64,000 bases of DNA from Coptis chinensis. Taxonomy: Eukaryota > Streptophyta > Magnoliopsida > Ranunculales > Ranunculaceae. Made by a program: the position numbers and the translations under genes. How positions within the stretch are numbered: the first letter of the stretch is position 1; each line of letters starts with the position of its first letter. Of the stretch, positions 44,601 through 56,487 are shown piece by piece. Location of the stretch: contig JADFTS010000064.1 of the NCBI GenBank assembly GCA_015680905.1, forward strand, positions 152,142 to 216,141. The letters run 5' to 3'. The notes under the pieces were generated by a model. That model had not been told where the DNA came from and ran no database searches. It worked only from the letters and a program-made list of their open reading frames with translations.

Positions 44601-47600
44601 CTTACAAAGAGTGAGTGAAGGTAGGGAACACGGGAGTGAGTTTGTTCCATTCAATAAGAGGTAACAAGTGTGCTGTGGTATCCCCCGACTGATAGTCGAA
44701 GTGGTCTCTCTCCGGGGTCACTCAATATATAAGTAGGAGCATCTTAGTGCACAACTGATAGGAGAGTAGGTTCTTTTCCAGCTAGGTTCAATTAAATCTT
44801 TCGGTTTTATTCTTCTCTTTTCGGGCAAGTTGCTTTAAGTTAGACATCCACTTTCCATTACGGGAAGCGGAGATCAATTCCTGTTTTGGTTAGCGGTTAA
44901 GGTGCAGTTGACTTCTAGCAGCAGGTGCTGTGTCTTGTGTCTTAGCTCATCGCGAGGTGCGACGTAAACTGAGACAGCCACTTTCGTTAGTTCCGTTACG
45001 TAAGCTAGGCTTAAGGTTTAGTTAGGCGGTTTAGGGATAACCTCTGTCCGTTCTGTCCTTTCGAATAGCTGGCTAAAAGAAAATCTGTCCGTTACAGTCG
45101 ATGGCACTCTGACTTCTAGTTCAGTTCTGTTCTAGTTCTTGGGCAGTCCAGCTGTAAGTTCATGGAAAGGAACCCAGAGAAAGACAGAGCGACGTTTCAA
45201 GCTTAGAGCGGCTTTGGTAAAATTCCACCAGCTCTCCTATGTCAATCAGTGAAGGAACTTGCCCTTCTTATACAATAACAATTCTCAGTGTCATCCGAAG
45301 CGAAAGTGCAAACTCTGAATTAAGGGGCAAAGCCCAGCTTTCTATGACAGATCCTGAAGTTTCCGTCGATACCCCCAAGTTTCAGTTCGTTCCTATGGCC
45401 AGATCCTTTATTACTTGGTCTAAAGCCCTTCGAAGGGTCGGAACTTACCCGACAAGGAATTTAAGCTACCTGAACGAACTTTCATGATTGTCAAATTACC
45501 AAACTTAGCTCTGGACTCGGTCAATCTCCCCGCGGGAAGGTTGGTGTAGATCAATCAAGATTGAGGAAGGAAAGACAGGAGTAGACTCGGCTAGGCTTGA
45601 TTTCATCCTTTTCTGCCTTTTAAGCCTTTGAAGGGAGAGCACGCCAGCTTCCACATCAGCTTCTACTAGTGGAGCTGCATAAGATCTATGAGAATCCGAT
45701 GTTTTAGAATCTGATGTTTTAATCTTTTTTTATTGTCTGATTGTCTGCTAATTATCGTCTTGTATTGCTATTCCCTTCCACAATGAATTACCTGATCTTC
45801 TTCCAGATTAAGCCTTTCTAGCCTCTTTTTCTCTACAGGTTCAGGCAAATCTCTTGGTGAATGCAATCGATTGCACTGGCAAAGAAGAAAAAAAAAAAAG
45901 AAGACAATAAAATCGGCTTACCCAAGCTGTTCGACCATTAATTTCTTGAGAAAAGGGAAGGAAGTCAAGCTCTCTAGAATGTTATATCCCATGATTTTGG
46001 CCTGATGCCTTAATTTAGGCTGCTTATCTGAATAGGAAGCATTGATCGCAAACCCGGTTAGAATAAGCCTGTGATATGTTTATATGGCAGTACGCGAATA
46101 GATGGAGATCGGCAATCCATAATGAGTTAGGCGAGCAGGAAAGGAATAGGAGATGCGACCACCATCTGGTTTAGATCCAACATCTATGCTCTATAAGACA
46201 CAAAAATAAGGAAAAATCAAAGAAAGGATGAGGCAACGTAGGCAGTTCCATCCACATCTATTCAATTCGTTATTCCATTCTGGCTGCTTTCAGTCTTGGA
46301 GAGGAGATATAGAACTATTCGTACGTACGGAATGAACCTGTAAGGGTAAGGTTTCTTGGCAGGGAGGGTCCCAAGCCAGTGAACAGTGGAAGCGGATTCG
46401 TTTGCGTAGTGAACTACAAGAAGCTATATTCATCTAAGGCCGTAGTTAGCTTGGCTTGTTCCTCCGTTTGATCTGTTGTATAAGATCAAGGAATGTGGTC
46501 CGGGAATTGGAAGTGTGTTGGGCCTAGGTTTGCTCATTCCGTTCCGTCTGCTGCCCCTGCCATTGCTTCTCCAAGTCCAGGCTAGGGAGGCCTTCCTTTC
46601 TCCAGTTTGCAATTGAATTATCCACTATAAAAATATAAGAGAAAACATAGTAGGGAGGACCGGCGTTAGCTTCTGCTCTCTCTTGTAAGGACCCTTATTC
46701 CTTTGTTCTGGATTGGTCCGTGAGTTGTAAATAAGGGCTGCTTGCTAAAGGGCCCTAAGTCTTTCTTGTCTTAAGGGAGCCGGATAGGCCAATTGGACTT
46801 AGGCGGCATCTCTTCATGTGGATTCAGGGCAAATCGTAGGGAACCAGATGCTTAAACTGTACCCGAATTTACTTATCTTAGCTCAATCTGTCTTCGGAGG
46901 AAAAGGACAGCGCTGCCACTCGAGACCTGGACTCGAGGAGGGGTGATCCCAGCTTTGTTGGTATGTTGGTTACCTGCCTATCTTAGTAAAAAACAACATC
47001 ATTCCCTTGCTTCTTTGGTGAACCAATCCTTCCCTTTATAAGGAATATCCTTATGCTGGTTCTCATCTAAAGAAAAAACGCACTTGATTACTATAAATAG
47101 CATTTGAAACTACTATTATAAGTACACTTTCAACAAAGTAGTACTTGAAGCTTTCATTACTGCTAGTCGTTACTATCCTTCGGACCCTTGCCTTTGCCCT
47201 TGCTTCTGCTTGTGCTGTTGGCTGCTTCTAAAACCAACCGGCTAACAGAAAGCTGTTAGTAGAAGGAAGACTATAAGTTCAGGAAAGTATAAGCTGGTAC
47301 CTCAATCCGAATCGGCCACTCGCCTTTGCTAGTATGATTTCGCACTCCCCTTCTTGTTTTGAGATTGAGAAGTCATCGGACACTGAAGCATGAGACGAAT
47401 AGCGCCCAGCTTACGATATCCAACTTCCTCCCACAGCTGATAGAGGTCTCCTGTTTTCAAGTAGCCCTCCGTCTTGTCTTAAGCGAGCTTCCAGGCCTTA
47501 TCCTTATACCGATCGCATCTCAAAAAGTGGAATGAATGTTTCACCCATAGGTAGTTCCCTTGATGCTCAAAATGCCCCTTTTTTTCGCAGATAAGAATAT

Positions 47601-48908
47601 GGCTCGAAGTGAGTTCCCTTCCTGCTATTCCTTCCTTTTACCAGTATTATCATATTGTAGTGCAGACTATAATCCGATAAGACAGCGGCTGCAGCTACTA
47701 ATCCTTGAGTTGAGGTGAAAGGACGAGTTGAGCGAGGTAGTGCCCTATCAAGGAAGATAATCCGATAAGACCATTGCTAGAAAGCTGATGTCTCAGACGA
47801 CTTCTCAATAGTTTACTAAGTAAGGTGGTAAGGTCAGCTCCATTACTTCATCATTCATACAGTTGGACAACTTCCTTCTGTAGCAAATGTGACTTGAAGT
47901 TCCCACACTCACTTTGAGTTCACCTTTCAGTCTCGCCACGGTTAGTTAACCCTTCCCTTCACGGTAAGTTGAGTAAGGACTCATTCTAGTTTGTGATAGT
48001 TAGTATGCGAATATTTCTTTCCAAGAAAAGAAGGAATCAGGATATTCTGAAACCGAATCAACAAATCCTGTCTCTGATGAGTAAATTGGGCTAGATCAGG
48101 TCTCGTTAAGAGCCATTTCGAAGATCAGATCCGAAAATGAGCAGGAATTACTGGATCGAGCTCGGCTAAAAGAAAGTATGTCTGTCTCCAGCTCTCCAAG
48201 GAAAAAGGTAAGCTAACCGCCAGCTTATTCTCTTATTAACTAGCTCTGAAGTGGAAGCAAGCAAAGCAATGCCGGCTGCGATCAAAGAGGTGCTTTTTCT
48301 CTATCTTATCTCTTGTTTTTTCACTTAATCTTTCAAATTATGTAAAATAGAAGCATTAAACATAATACCAATGAGGCAAGCAACAAGAGCTAGTGCAATA
48401 GCTTTCTTTATTGCCTTATCTCTATCTTGATCAGTGATCTCCAAGTTATGTTACCTCTGATGTGATGACATGACTTGCACCACTTACTTAACACTATTAT
48501 GCCAGTGAACCCGGGAAACGCAAAGTGATTGTGTCCGCTTGGGAGATCCCCATTAGTGCAGTTACTGGGAGAGCAGTGGTCTTCTGGTGTGTTATGGCCG
48601 TCGAGAACTCGATATGCGTTTGACCAGTTCAATAAGTTTTTCATTGGAGTTGATTTAGACTACTTTGAACGCTTTATTGGTCCTCAGTCGTTCTTCATTT
48701 TGATCTGATTCGTTTTTTTAGCTTCTGAGAAAAGATGAAGATAGAATGACCCTGTACTGGCACAGACCTACTCTTCTCCACAAGCTCGAGGAAATTAGGG
48801 TGTAGAGTCCACATCTTAAAGAATTTAAAAGGTGAGTTCTTAGGTTTGGAGCAGTCAAATTGTCTTCCTACTAGAGGAGAATGATCTGAGCAAAGCCTAC
48901 CAAGAACT

Positions 48909-50360
48909 TTATATGACCAACCTGGAAATTTTCCATGCTATATTCATGAATGCTCTGTCTAGCTTACCCCAAGTTCTGCTGCTTCCCAGTTGCCTATTGC
49001 ACCATGTGAAATGATACCCTTTGCTGGGGGCCTCAAGCATCATATTGTGATTTATAACTTCTCTGAATTCAGTCATTGCTCTGTTAGAGGGGCAGAGGCC
49101 ACCCCTCTTTTCAGTAGGGCTTAAGTAAGTATTGAAATCACCAATCAATAGCCATGGCAAGTTAGACTGATTAATGAGAGTGAGTTCTCTCCATAATTGT
49201 CTTCTACCAGTATACAAAGAATAAGCATGAACAATTGTAATCAGACAACCATTGACTTCCACTGTAATTTGCTGAGGAGATTGGACAATGAGGTTAGGTG
49301 CAGGTATATTGCTCTTCCACAAAAACAAAATATTTTGGCAGTGAGATGGATGCTGATTGACATGAAGGCTAGCACTGTATCCCAGATTTGTAAAGAAATG
49401 CAAGTGAAACTGATTAGGGTCTACTAAAGGCTCAGCAATCCCTATGAAGTCGGGATCATGATCTTTTATTAGCTTAGACAGCCTATTTATGGTTTTCTCA
49501 TTTGAAATACCTCTAAGATTCCAATAAAAGCACTTCATTAGAAACTAGAGAGTTTATTGGGTAAATTGAGCAGAGCTCAGTGAGAGATATTTTCCCCACC
49601 AGCCTTGGACCTCAAGGGGGGGAAGGTAATTGCTGCTGCCTTGTGAGAAGGTGTTTGTTACCTGTGCTTGCTTCTTGCTGATCACTATCAATCATGTCTG
49701 CCCAGCTCAATGCAAAGAATTCACTGACTTTATGAGGATCAGGTGGCTCTGCATCTTGATTTGGCATCCCAGCTTGTAAGCCCGCAAGGTGGAGAATGTG
49801 ATCTGCTTCTTCATTCACTTTTGCTCTCCGAGCTAGTGCCAGCTCATCAGATTCTGTAGGACCAACTTCTTCTCTAACAATCTAGCTGAAATATTTGTTT
49901 CAGTGACTCTAGAAAGACAACAATCTGTTCCCTCTCTATCCATTTCACTAACAACTTGTGGTGCTTCTGTCACACTAGGATCATTATGGTGCAAAGCCAC
50001 TGAACTGAGATCATCAACCACAGGTCTAGGTGCATCAACAACCCCAAGGTGAACCATCAGAGCAAGTTCACTAGCATTACTGCATTCAGCAACTTGTGAG
50101 CTCCTTTGATTTTCTGTTTGTCCTTCAAGAGTGTTAGCATTATCATGTTCCACTTCTACTGCTAGAGCTTGAAATCTATTCACTGCTGTGATGTTTTCAG
50201 ACACTGTCACAGTAGGCTTACTTAATCCAAGAGACCTTTGGATCAACATGAGGCTTTCTTCTTGTGTCTTCTCTTCCCTTTCTTCTCTTCTACAACCTTT
50301 AGCCCGTTCGGTCCCCTTACCTAAGCTCACTTCTTCAGCTACACACATTGTTTCACTCAA
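48909..50360 (-). mobile_element. LINE fragment: endonuclease and upstream ORF part
   Basis: The minus-strand frame 49,538-48,909 (209 codons) is a LINE endonuclease: MKCFYWNLRGISNEKTINRL, FIGIAEPLVDPNQFH, LWRELTLINQSNLPWLLIGD then FN (GDFN motif), EKRGGLCPSNRAMTEFREVI, FTWCNRQLGSSRTWGKLDRA. Upstream on the same strand, 50,360-49,612 is an acidic, Ser/Thr-rich frame like the low-complexity C-terminus of LINE ORF1. No reverse transcriptase follows; the element is cut off at the endonuclease end. LINEs are usually truncated at the 5' side, so loss of the 3' half points to transfer as a fragment. Confidence 0.85.
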
Positions 50361-51026
50361 TAACTGTTTTCTTTAGACAAGAGCACGTTTTTTTACCTGA
50401 AATGACCAATCTATCATCAGAGTTCTCAAACATAAGATTTATCTAAGTATAAATGGGCTTCTAGCTTGTTTCATGGGCTGCCTTGAGTTGACTATCGTCA
50501 GAGTCCTCAAATGAGAGATTAGTCTAGCTCGTAAAGTGCTTTTCTAATAACCTCCTGTCGTCGGTCTCCGGCGTTGAGTGACTTGAGTCTATCCGAAAGC
50601 TGACATTGAACTCAGAAAGTTAGGTTCTATAATTCAATATGCATTTGCTTAACACACCTATATTGACTATCAGAGCTGCTTCTTATGCCTAAGTCAAGTA
50701 CAACAGAATTAGGAAAGCCGAAGGAGAAGCTTTACGAGTTAATGCATAGTTCCGGAATAGGAAAACGAATGTCAGTGCATACTATCTATGAAGATAGGAA
50801 AAGGCATTAGGAAACTTAAAACAGACTGGTAAGCTCATCTTAAACCCCAGAATACTTCAGGAAGGAAACACAAATTCTTATTGGGTAGAGTGATCAATGA
50901 AACCGAGTGTTCATTTCAGGCTAAGCAATGTATTCGCTGAGACAAGCATGTCTGTCTCAAAGATAGCTGCATGATGAGCTCCTGACCTAAAACAGTAGCT
51001 TGCCTAGGAGGACTGGTATTCCCAAG

Positions 51027-51435
51027 CATAGTACAAAATATCCTGATATATCGCGATATTTGGAGATATCTATCCAGATTTAAGAGAAAGACATAAATAT
51101 CACGATATGTTCAGAAATATATACGACCGCAAATATCGGTGATATTTCAACGATATTACGATATTTTGTGATATTTGGAGATATTTAGCGATATTTTGTG
51201 TATATAACAATTTTATTTAATATTTACTATTATATTTCAAATAAATATAAATAATATATCATGATATATCAAAAAATATCCATAATATCCACAATATTTG
51301 TCGATATTTTAGATATATCCACGATATTTGCATGTGAAACAATGTCAAATATCCCCAAAGAGGGGATATATCCACGATACATATCTAGAAATTGAATATC
51401 GATAAATACCCATATCCCCGATATTTTGTACTATG
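51027..51435. mobile_element. 409-bp hAT-type MITE rich in ATATCG
   Basis: Terminal inverted repeats CATAGTACAAAATATC (left) and its complement at the right are flanked by identical 8-bp duplications TTCCCAAG (51,019-51,026 and 51,436-51,443), the target size of hAT transposons. The inside is made of palindromic variants of CGATATTT, GATATATC and ATATCCACGATATTTG, so it can fold extensively. No coding capacity. Removing it restores one continuous TTCCCAAG in the surrounding organelle-like block. Confidence 0.9.
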
Positions 51436-52090
51436 TTCCCAAGAGCATGAATCGAACTCTTTGAACTCAAGGACAAGAAGGCATTGATTGGAGTGTGGCC
51501 CGTAGACATCGCGGTAACCTGGCTCCGTGAACTCTTGGCTATAGCTCCGCGGAAATGGTGGCACTCCTTGACGAGCATCGAAGCCAAGATATCACTGCTG
51601 TGTACTGTGACGTTAAACCAATACCCCTAGACTGGCAAGTTAAGATAGAATTTCCCTTAGGGGTTGACTTATCCTTTTCTTGCCCTAACCTAGGCTTGTG
51701 TGGAACTCTTACTCAAAACATATGCCTATTTGTCCGACAGGACAGACAGTCCGGAGAGAACAAGAACAATCCGGAGCTACATACATTCTTTTACTCGCTC
51801 ACTGACTCTCAATGGATTACTCCCTTCGCCTTTTTGGGGCTATGGGAGTAATCCTTGGAGTCCGTTCACTCATTAGCGAGAATCAATGTGTCAATACTCC
51901 CGGTTCGGTACCCTTTTTGAAGGGCACCTCTCTACTGATCAGTCATTCTGATCGTTTCCCAGACAAAGCTTCGGCCTCAATCAGTAATAAAGCTAAATAA
52001 AAACGTCCGTTTCGAGACCCTTGTGAATCAGTCATGAGGCAGTCAAAACAGGCGTGAAATCGCGTTCTTTCCTTGCTTCACAACAGATCA

Positions 52091-52690
52091 CGAAGAGAGG
52101 ACTCTTGGTATTATTATTTTTGAAATCATGTATTTAGAAAATTAGAATGTTGCCTGTTCGAAAGTTATGCACATTACGGCTAGGAATCTCAAAGGTAACT
52201 AAAGTCCACACAGGATCTTTTTAAGAGAAACTCCTTTGTTTTAGTGGGTTCTTAACCAATTAAGATAACTCACTACATGTATAAGTCAAATTAGAAATAA
52301 CAACAAATACATGAATAAAAGAGGACCCATATTAAAATCGCACAAAGCTGTTTTTTTTCACTGCGTGCCTTTACATTTCAAAGTTGTAGCAATGATGAAG
52401 ATCTTGATTAATGCAAAAATTTTGTTCAGCTTACTCAATAATTCTGTATCTGAAAATGGATTAGATGGGTATCTATAACTGGCTTCAATAGGAGATCAAG
52501 CACAAAAAATAGTTTACGTACTTGGCTATTGGCCTATTGCTTTCTCAGCATTTTACTTTTAGATTTTTATAACTTTGGGGACCACATTTAGGTTGGTTTA
52601 TCAGTCAGTACATTCCTATGTTATTATTACTATTATTATTTTTCAGATTGATGTTTATCTATTTAATCTAACTTGTTTGTCTTTTCTCAG
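52091..52690 (+). other. PURH intron 8, distal part
   Basis: AT-rich intron sequence with a polypyrimidine tract and acceptor CTTTTCTCAG ending at 52,690. No gene. Confidence 0.7.
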
Positions 52691-54421
52691 GAGATGTCCT
52701 ATAATAACTACTTAGATGCTGATGCAGCATGGAACTGTGTATCGGAATTCGAAAAACCTACCTGTGTGATAGTCAAGCACACAAATCCTTGTGGCGTTGC
52801 ATCACGAGAGAATATCCTCGAAGCTTACAGGCTAGCCGTGAAAGCAGATCCAGTGAGTGCATTTGGTGGGATAGTAGCTTTTAATGTAGAAGTTGACGAG
52901 GTAAGTTTGAATTGAAAGATATTATGTGCATTTTGGCTGTGTTTGGTGTGAAGCAAAAGATTGCAAGAGTATATGGACTGCAACTCAGATCAAATTTTTT
53001 GTAGTTTGACAACAAATTTGATTCAGTTTGCATCATCTATAACCTTAAAATGCAGTGTGGATGTGGGACCATTGACGGTAACACAACCAAAGCTCCCCAA
53101 CAAACTTTGGATACCTTTTCTTTTTCTACCAAGGGTAGCCTTGTCTGTTGTTGATATTAATGTTACTGTTAATGAGTGTTCTTAATTCAAATGGTATGCA
53201 TTTTAAGGCTCTCGCCAAAGGATATTCGTGAGTTCAGAAGTCCTGCTGATGGTGAAACACGGATGTTTTATGAGATAGTGGTTGCACCTAAGTACTCTGA
53301 AAAGGGTCTTGAGATACTTTGGGGAAATCAAAGACTTTGAGGATCCTTGAAGCTAACAAGAATAAGCAGGGAAAACTCTCGCTCAGACAAGTTGGTGGGG
53401 GATGGTTGGTTCAGGATTCTGACGACTTGACCCCTCAAGATATCCAATTTAAAGTGGTTTCTGAAAGGACTCCACTAGAAAACGAGCTTCATGATGCAGA
53501 GTTTGCCTGGCTCTGTGTGAAGCATGTCAAGAGCAATGCCATTGTAATAGCAAAGGTTAGTTCTATCCATGTCGATAGTACAAGCTGTTAGTGCTCTTCC
53601 AAATTGAAGCATGAATGTTGCTCTTGTTGATTTGAAGTCATATTTATAAAAAGCAAATGTTAAGATTTACTTTAAAGATTCATGATTCAAGTCATCTCTT
53701 ATGTTTGTTTAGGATGACTGCATGTTAGGGATGGGAAGTGGGCAACCTAACCGTAGAGAGTCTAAGAATTGCTCTGAGGAAAGCAGGAGATGAAGTTAAA
53801 GGAGCAGCGTTTTAGTGATGCCTTCTTTCCATTTGGTAAGTATTATGTTCTCATTGAGTCCAACTGTCCAAATGTCAAACTTTCAGTGTTTTATGCATCT
53901 ACATCAACAATGATTTAGATGGTGTGTCAGTTGGGTTATGCTTGGTCCATCACTTTTTGACGCGTGCGAAATTGCAGCCTAAACCCTAAAAACAATCGAA
54001 AAGCATCCACTTTATTAGTTTTCTCAACACATGAATATATGGTTGTACTGCCTAAGTCGGACCTAGTTTTAAATCTATTTGCCATCTGAAGGAAATTAGA
54101 GTCCTTATTTACTGGAATGCACACGATGACAAACATTCTTTTTGCATTCCAGTTCCTATATTTACAAACCCTAGATCATGCATACATGCAGAGTTAAGAA
54201 GAAAAGAAAGAAGCCTGATATATGCCTTATCTTCTGATTTTGACTCATTGGGCACTCTTCTGTTGGCAGCTTGGAATGACGCTGTAGAAGAAGCATGTAA
54301 GAGTGGGATTGGGGCCATTGCTGAACCTGGTGGAAGCATTAGAGACAATGATGCCATAGACTGTTGTAATAAGTATGGAGTCTCTCTTCTCTTCACCAAC
54401 GTGAGGCACTTCAGGCACTAA
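52691..54421 (+). pseudogene. PURH: PURH exons 9-12 (AICAR transformylase half), frameshifted
   Basis: Exon 9 (52,691-52,900) is intact and joins exon 8 in phase: [36 protein letters not shown] (catalytic KHTNPCG) and [18 protein letters not shown]. Exon 10 (53,208-53,555) encodes FRSPADGETRMFYEIVVAPK and KHVKSNAIVIAK but has an extra base near 53,220 (giving a TGA seven codons on) and a missing base near 53,323 that restores frame. Exon 11 (53,713-53,835) has CMLGMGSGQPNR, then a two-base loss near 53,763 (stop at 53,791) and another change near 53,808. Exon 12 (54,270-54,421) is clean: WNDAVEEACKSGIGAIAEPG to the usual C-terminus TNVRHFRH. Two exon-10 indels adjoin homopolymers, so assembly error is possible. 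As written, the transformylase domain cannot be made. Confidence 0.9.
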
Positions 54422-54999
54422 TCATGTGGCACTTTGGCACAAAAAGACTAGATACCCTTGGCATTTTGGGTTCTCCGGCCACATTGACCGAATTTTTTTA
54501 AAGGTGCTCTTGCTGGTGGCAGAGAGTTTTGAGGTTATTTAGGGTTTGATTTAAGTTGTTGCGGATGAGTTTTCTTCCTTTAAGCTTTTGAGGATCTTAT
54601 GTGTTGTAACTTTTATAGTCTATTAATATTCAATCTATCTTCAGATTCACAGAACCTTCAGCCTTTTTTTTTACTGTACAAATCTTGTATAAAAGTCTTC
54701 TGACACAATCAATTTAATCGAATTACAAACATGCACCTTAGAGATTGACATAATGTAAATACAAACAGAGCAACTTGGCAGACTTGAACACCGAATTCAG
54801 TTTTAGCATTTGTGAGTCTCTGTCTCGTATGGTCGTATGTTTACTAAGGAAAAAGTTTTAATACCCCAAAAGAAAGATTAGTTGTTCTCTTCATCTCTTG
54901 TCCCATATCTACAACTCACTCAGAGAATCAAAACTCGTTTATGGAAAGGGGAGTTTGATTGAACACCCAAATGTAATAACGGCATATTGTTAATTTGTC
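54422..54999. other. PURH 3' flank
   Basis: Probable 3' untranslated region (TTTGTTTAATT-like AT-rich sequence) and spacer before the kinase remnant. No gene. Confidence 0.45.
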
Positions 55000-56487
55000 G
55001 TTGAAACATGTCTCTGGGTGGTAATGCCGTTCATGGCAGAGGGTTCTAACTCTTAAAGCTCTCGGGTACCTCCATAGACACGGCCACATCCATCGTGATG
55101 TCAAGGTTAGTATGGATGTTCAACATATCTCTGCTAGTTAGACCAAGTCGAATCTGTTCACGTCTTCTCTAATTTGAAATCGATTTCAGGCTGGAAATAT
55201 TCTTCTCGATAGCAATGGGATAGTAAAGCTTGGTGGTTTTGGTGTTTCAGCTTGCATGTTTGACAGGGGTGATAGCAAGCGTACCAGGAATACGTTTGTG
55301 GGAAGTCCATGTTGGTAAGTTGTTGCTATAAGTCATAACCAACGAGGATATGAGTGTCAAAACTTATATACAACAGCTTCACATTCCGATTTATGATTTT
55401 AACACAAGGAGCTATATAGAAAACCGAATTCCTTTACTTAATGGATAATTTACTGTTCTGATAAAATTATTTTTCTTTTAAAGGTTTTTTTTGTCATCTC
55501 TGTGAAATCTCTTTTACTTCATTTGATGCAGATAACTAGATACCATGATGTTCAATTTTTTCTTCTATTTTACAGGATGGCTCCGGAGGTTTTGCAACCT
55601 GGAAGTGGTTATGACTACAAGTGAGTATTGAGTAGAACATGCTAAATTTGTATTTACCATAGATATTACTCATGCAAAACTGATTTCTGCACTCGAAAGT
55701 CTCTATTCCCAAGGATTACTATCATTGTAAAGTGTGCTTTTAATATATTTGACGTGCTCAGACAGTTTTCAGATAGGCAGCTATAAGCTTTTGAAATATG
55801 TATAGTAAACGTAGTTTCTTAGTAACTGCTGTAAGATGATGCAACTGTAAACATACAGAGCTGATATCTGGTCGTTTGGAATAACTGCACTGGAGTTGGC
55901 TCATGGTCATGCTCCCTATTCAGAGTACCCTCCAATGAAGGTGTATACACTGTCACTCGTGAGGGCCAGATGCACAAAATACTTGATTCATAGTTTTGAT
56001 TTTTTTTTTGTTTTTGTGCAAGTACCAGCTATTAATATCTCCTAGTTGGTAGGTTGTTGTGATGACTATTCAGAATGCTCCTCCTGGACTGGATTATGAT
56101 ATGATCGAGATAAATGGTTTTCAAAGGTATAACTTATCATTTTACTAGTGAGTTGTTGATAGCATCAATCAGTTATGCTTTTGTTGGGTTTATTAAATCA
56201 TATTTTCTTGATTGCACCAAATAACGTATGATTTCATTGCATACATTTATGAGGTGGTTATGCAAGAACTCACAAGTTCTGTTAAAAGATATTCTAATTA
56301 GAGGATTTCCAGTTGTAATCAGTCTTTTAAAGAAATGGTTGCGATGTGCTTGGTGAAAGATCAGACTAAAGGGCCAACAGCCAGAAGTTACTAAAACACC
56401 CATTTTTAAGCACGCTAAGCCTCGGTCTATCTGTGAAGAACCTTTTGACTGATCTTCCACCGCTTTGGGATCGTGTAAAAGCTCTCT
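55000..56487 (+). pseudogene. BLUS1-like STE20-type protein kinase remnant
   Basis: Exon-like pieces: about 55,018-55,106 (MPFMAEGS, a gap, LKALGYLHRHGHIHRDVK), 55,191-55,315 (AGNILLDSNGIVKL, GFGVSACMFDRGD, NTFVGSPCW), 55,576-55,620 (MAPEVLQPGSGYDYK), 55,860-55,940 ([20 protein letters not shown]) and 56,055-56,130 (MTIQNAPPGLDYD). Near 56.33 kb come FKEMVAMCLVKDQTKGPTAR and near 56.43 kb LSVKNLLTDLPPLWDRVKAL. Order and wording match plant STE20/OSR1-type kinases such as BLUS1, which passes blue-light signals to the guard-cell proton pump. The catalytic HRD is kept, but DFG reads GFG (KLGGFGVSA), about 25 residues before subdomain VI are deleted, the N-lobe is absent and frames break after 56.12 kb. 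Inactive as a kinase. Confidence 0.88.

Larger units (their letters stand above)
41390..52090. other. about 10.7-kb organelle-like (mitochondrial) DNA block inside PURH intron 8
   Basis: From about 41.39 kb the sequence changes character: visibly more GC-rich, with many GAAGG/CCTTC and CTTTCT clusters and no long A/T runs, as in plant mitochondrial intergenic DNA. At about 52.09 kb it reverts to AT-rich intron. It starts with a piece of a mitochondrial-plasmid-type DNA polymerase. Short dispersed repeats occur within it, for example CTATCGTCAGAGTCCTCAAA at about 41.80 and 50.49 kb and a variant at 50.41 kb, another plant mtDNA habit. I recognise no standard mitochondrial gene (cox, nad, rps, rRNA) or tRNA. 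Apart from the polymerase and LINE pieces the frames inside are short and random-looking. The origin is inferred, not proven. Confidence 0.6.

Noticed and set aside
41980..48400. Short open frames in the organelle-like block as mitochondrial genes
   Set aside because: None matches a standard mitochondrial protein; peptides are short and random-looking, and no rRNA or tRNA cloverleaf was found by eye.
51045..51425. Possible centromeric or satellite array of ATATCG units
   Set aside because: The units are irregular and the segment has inverted ends and an 8-bp target duplication, so it is a single MITE.
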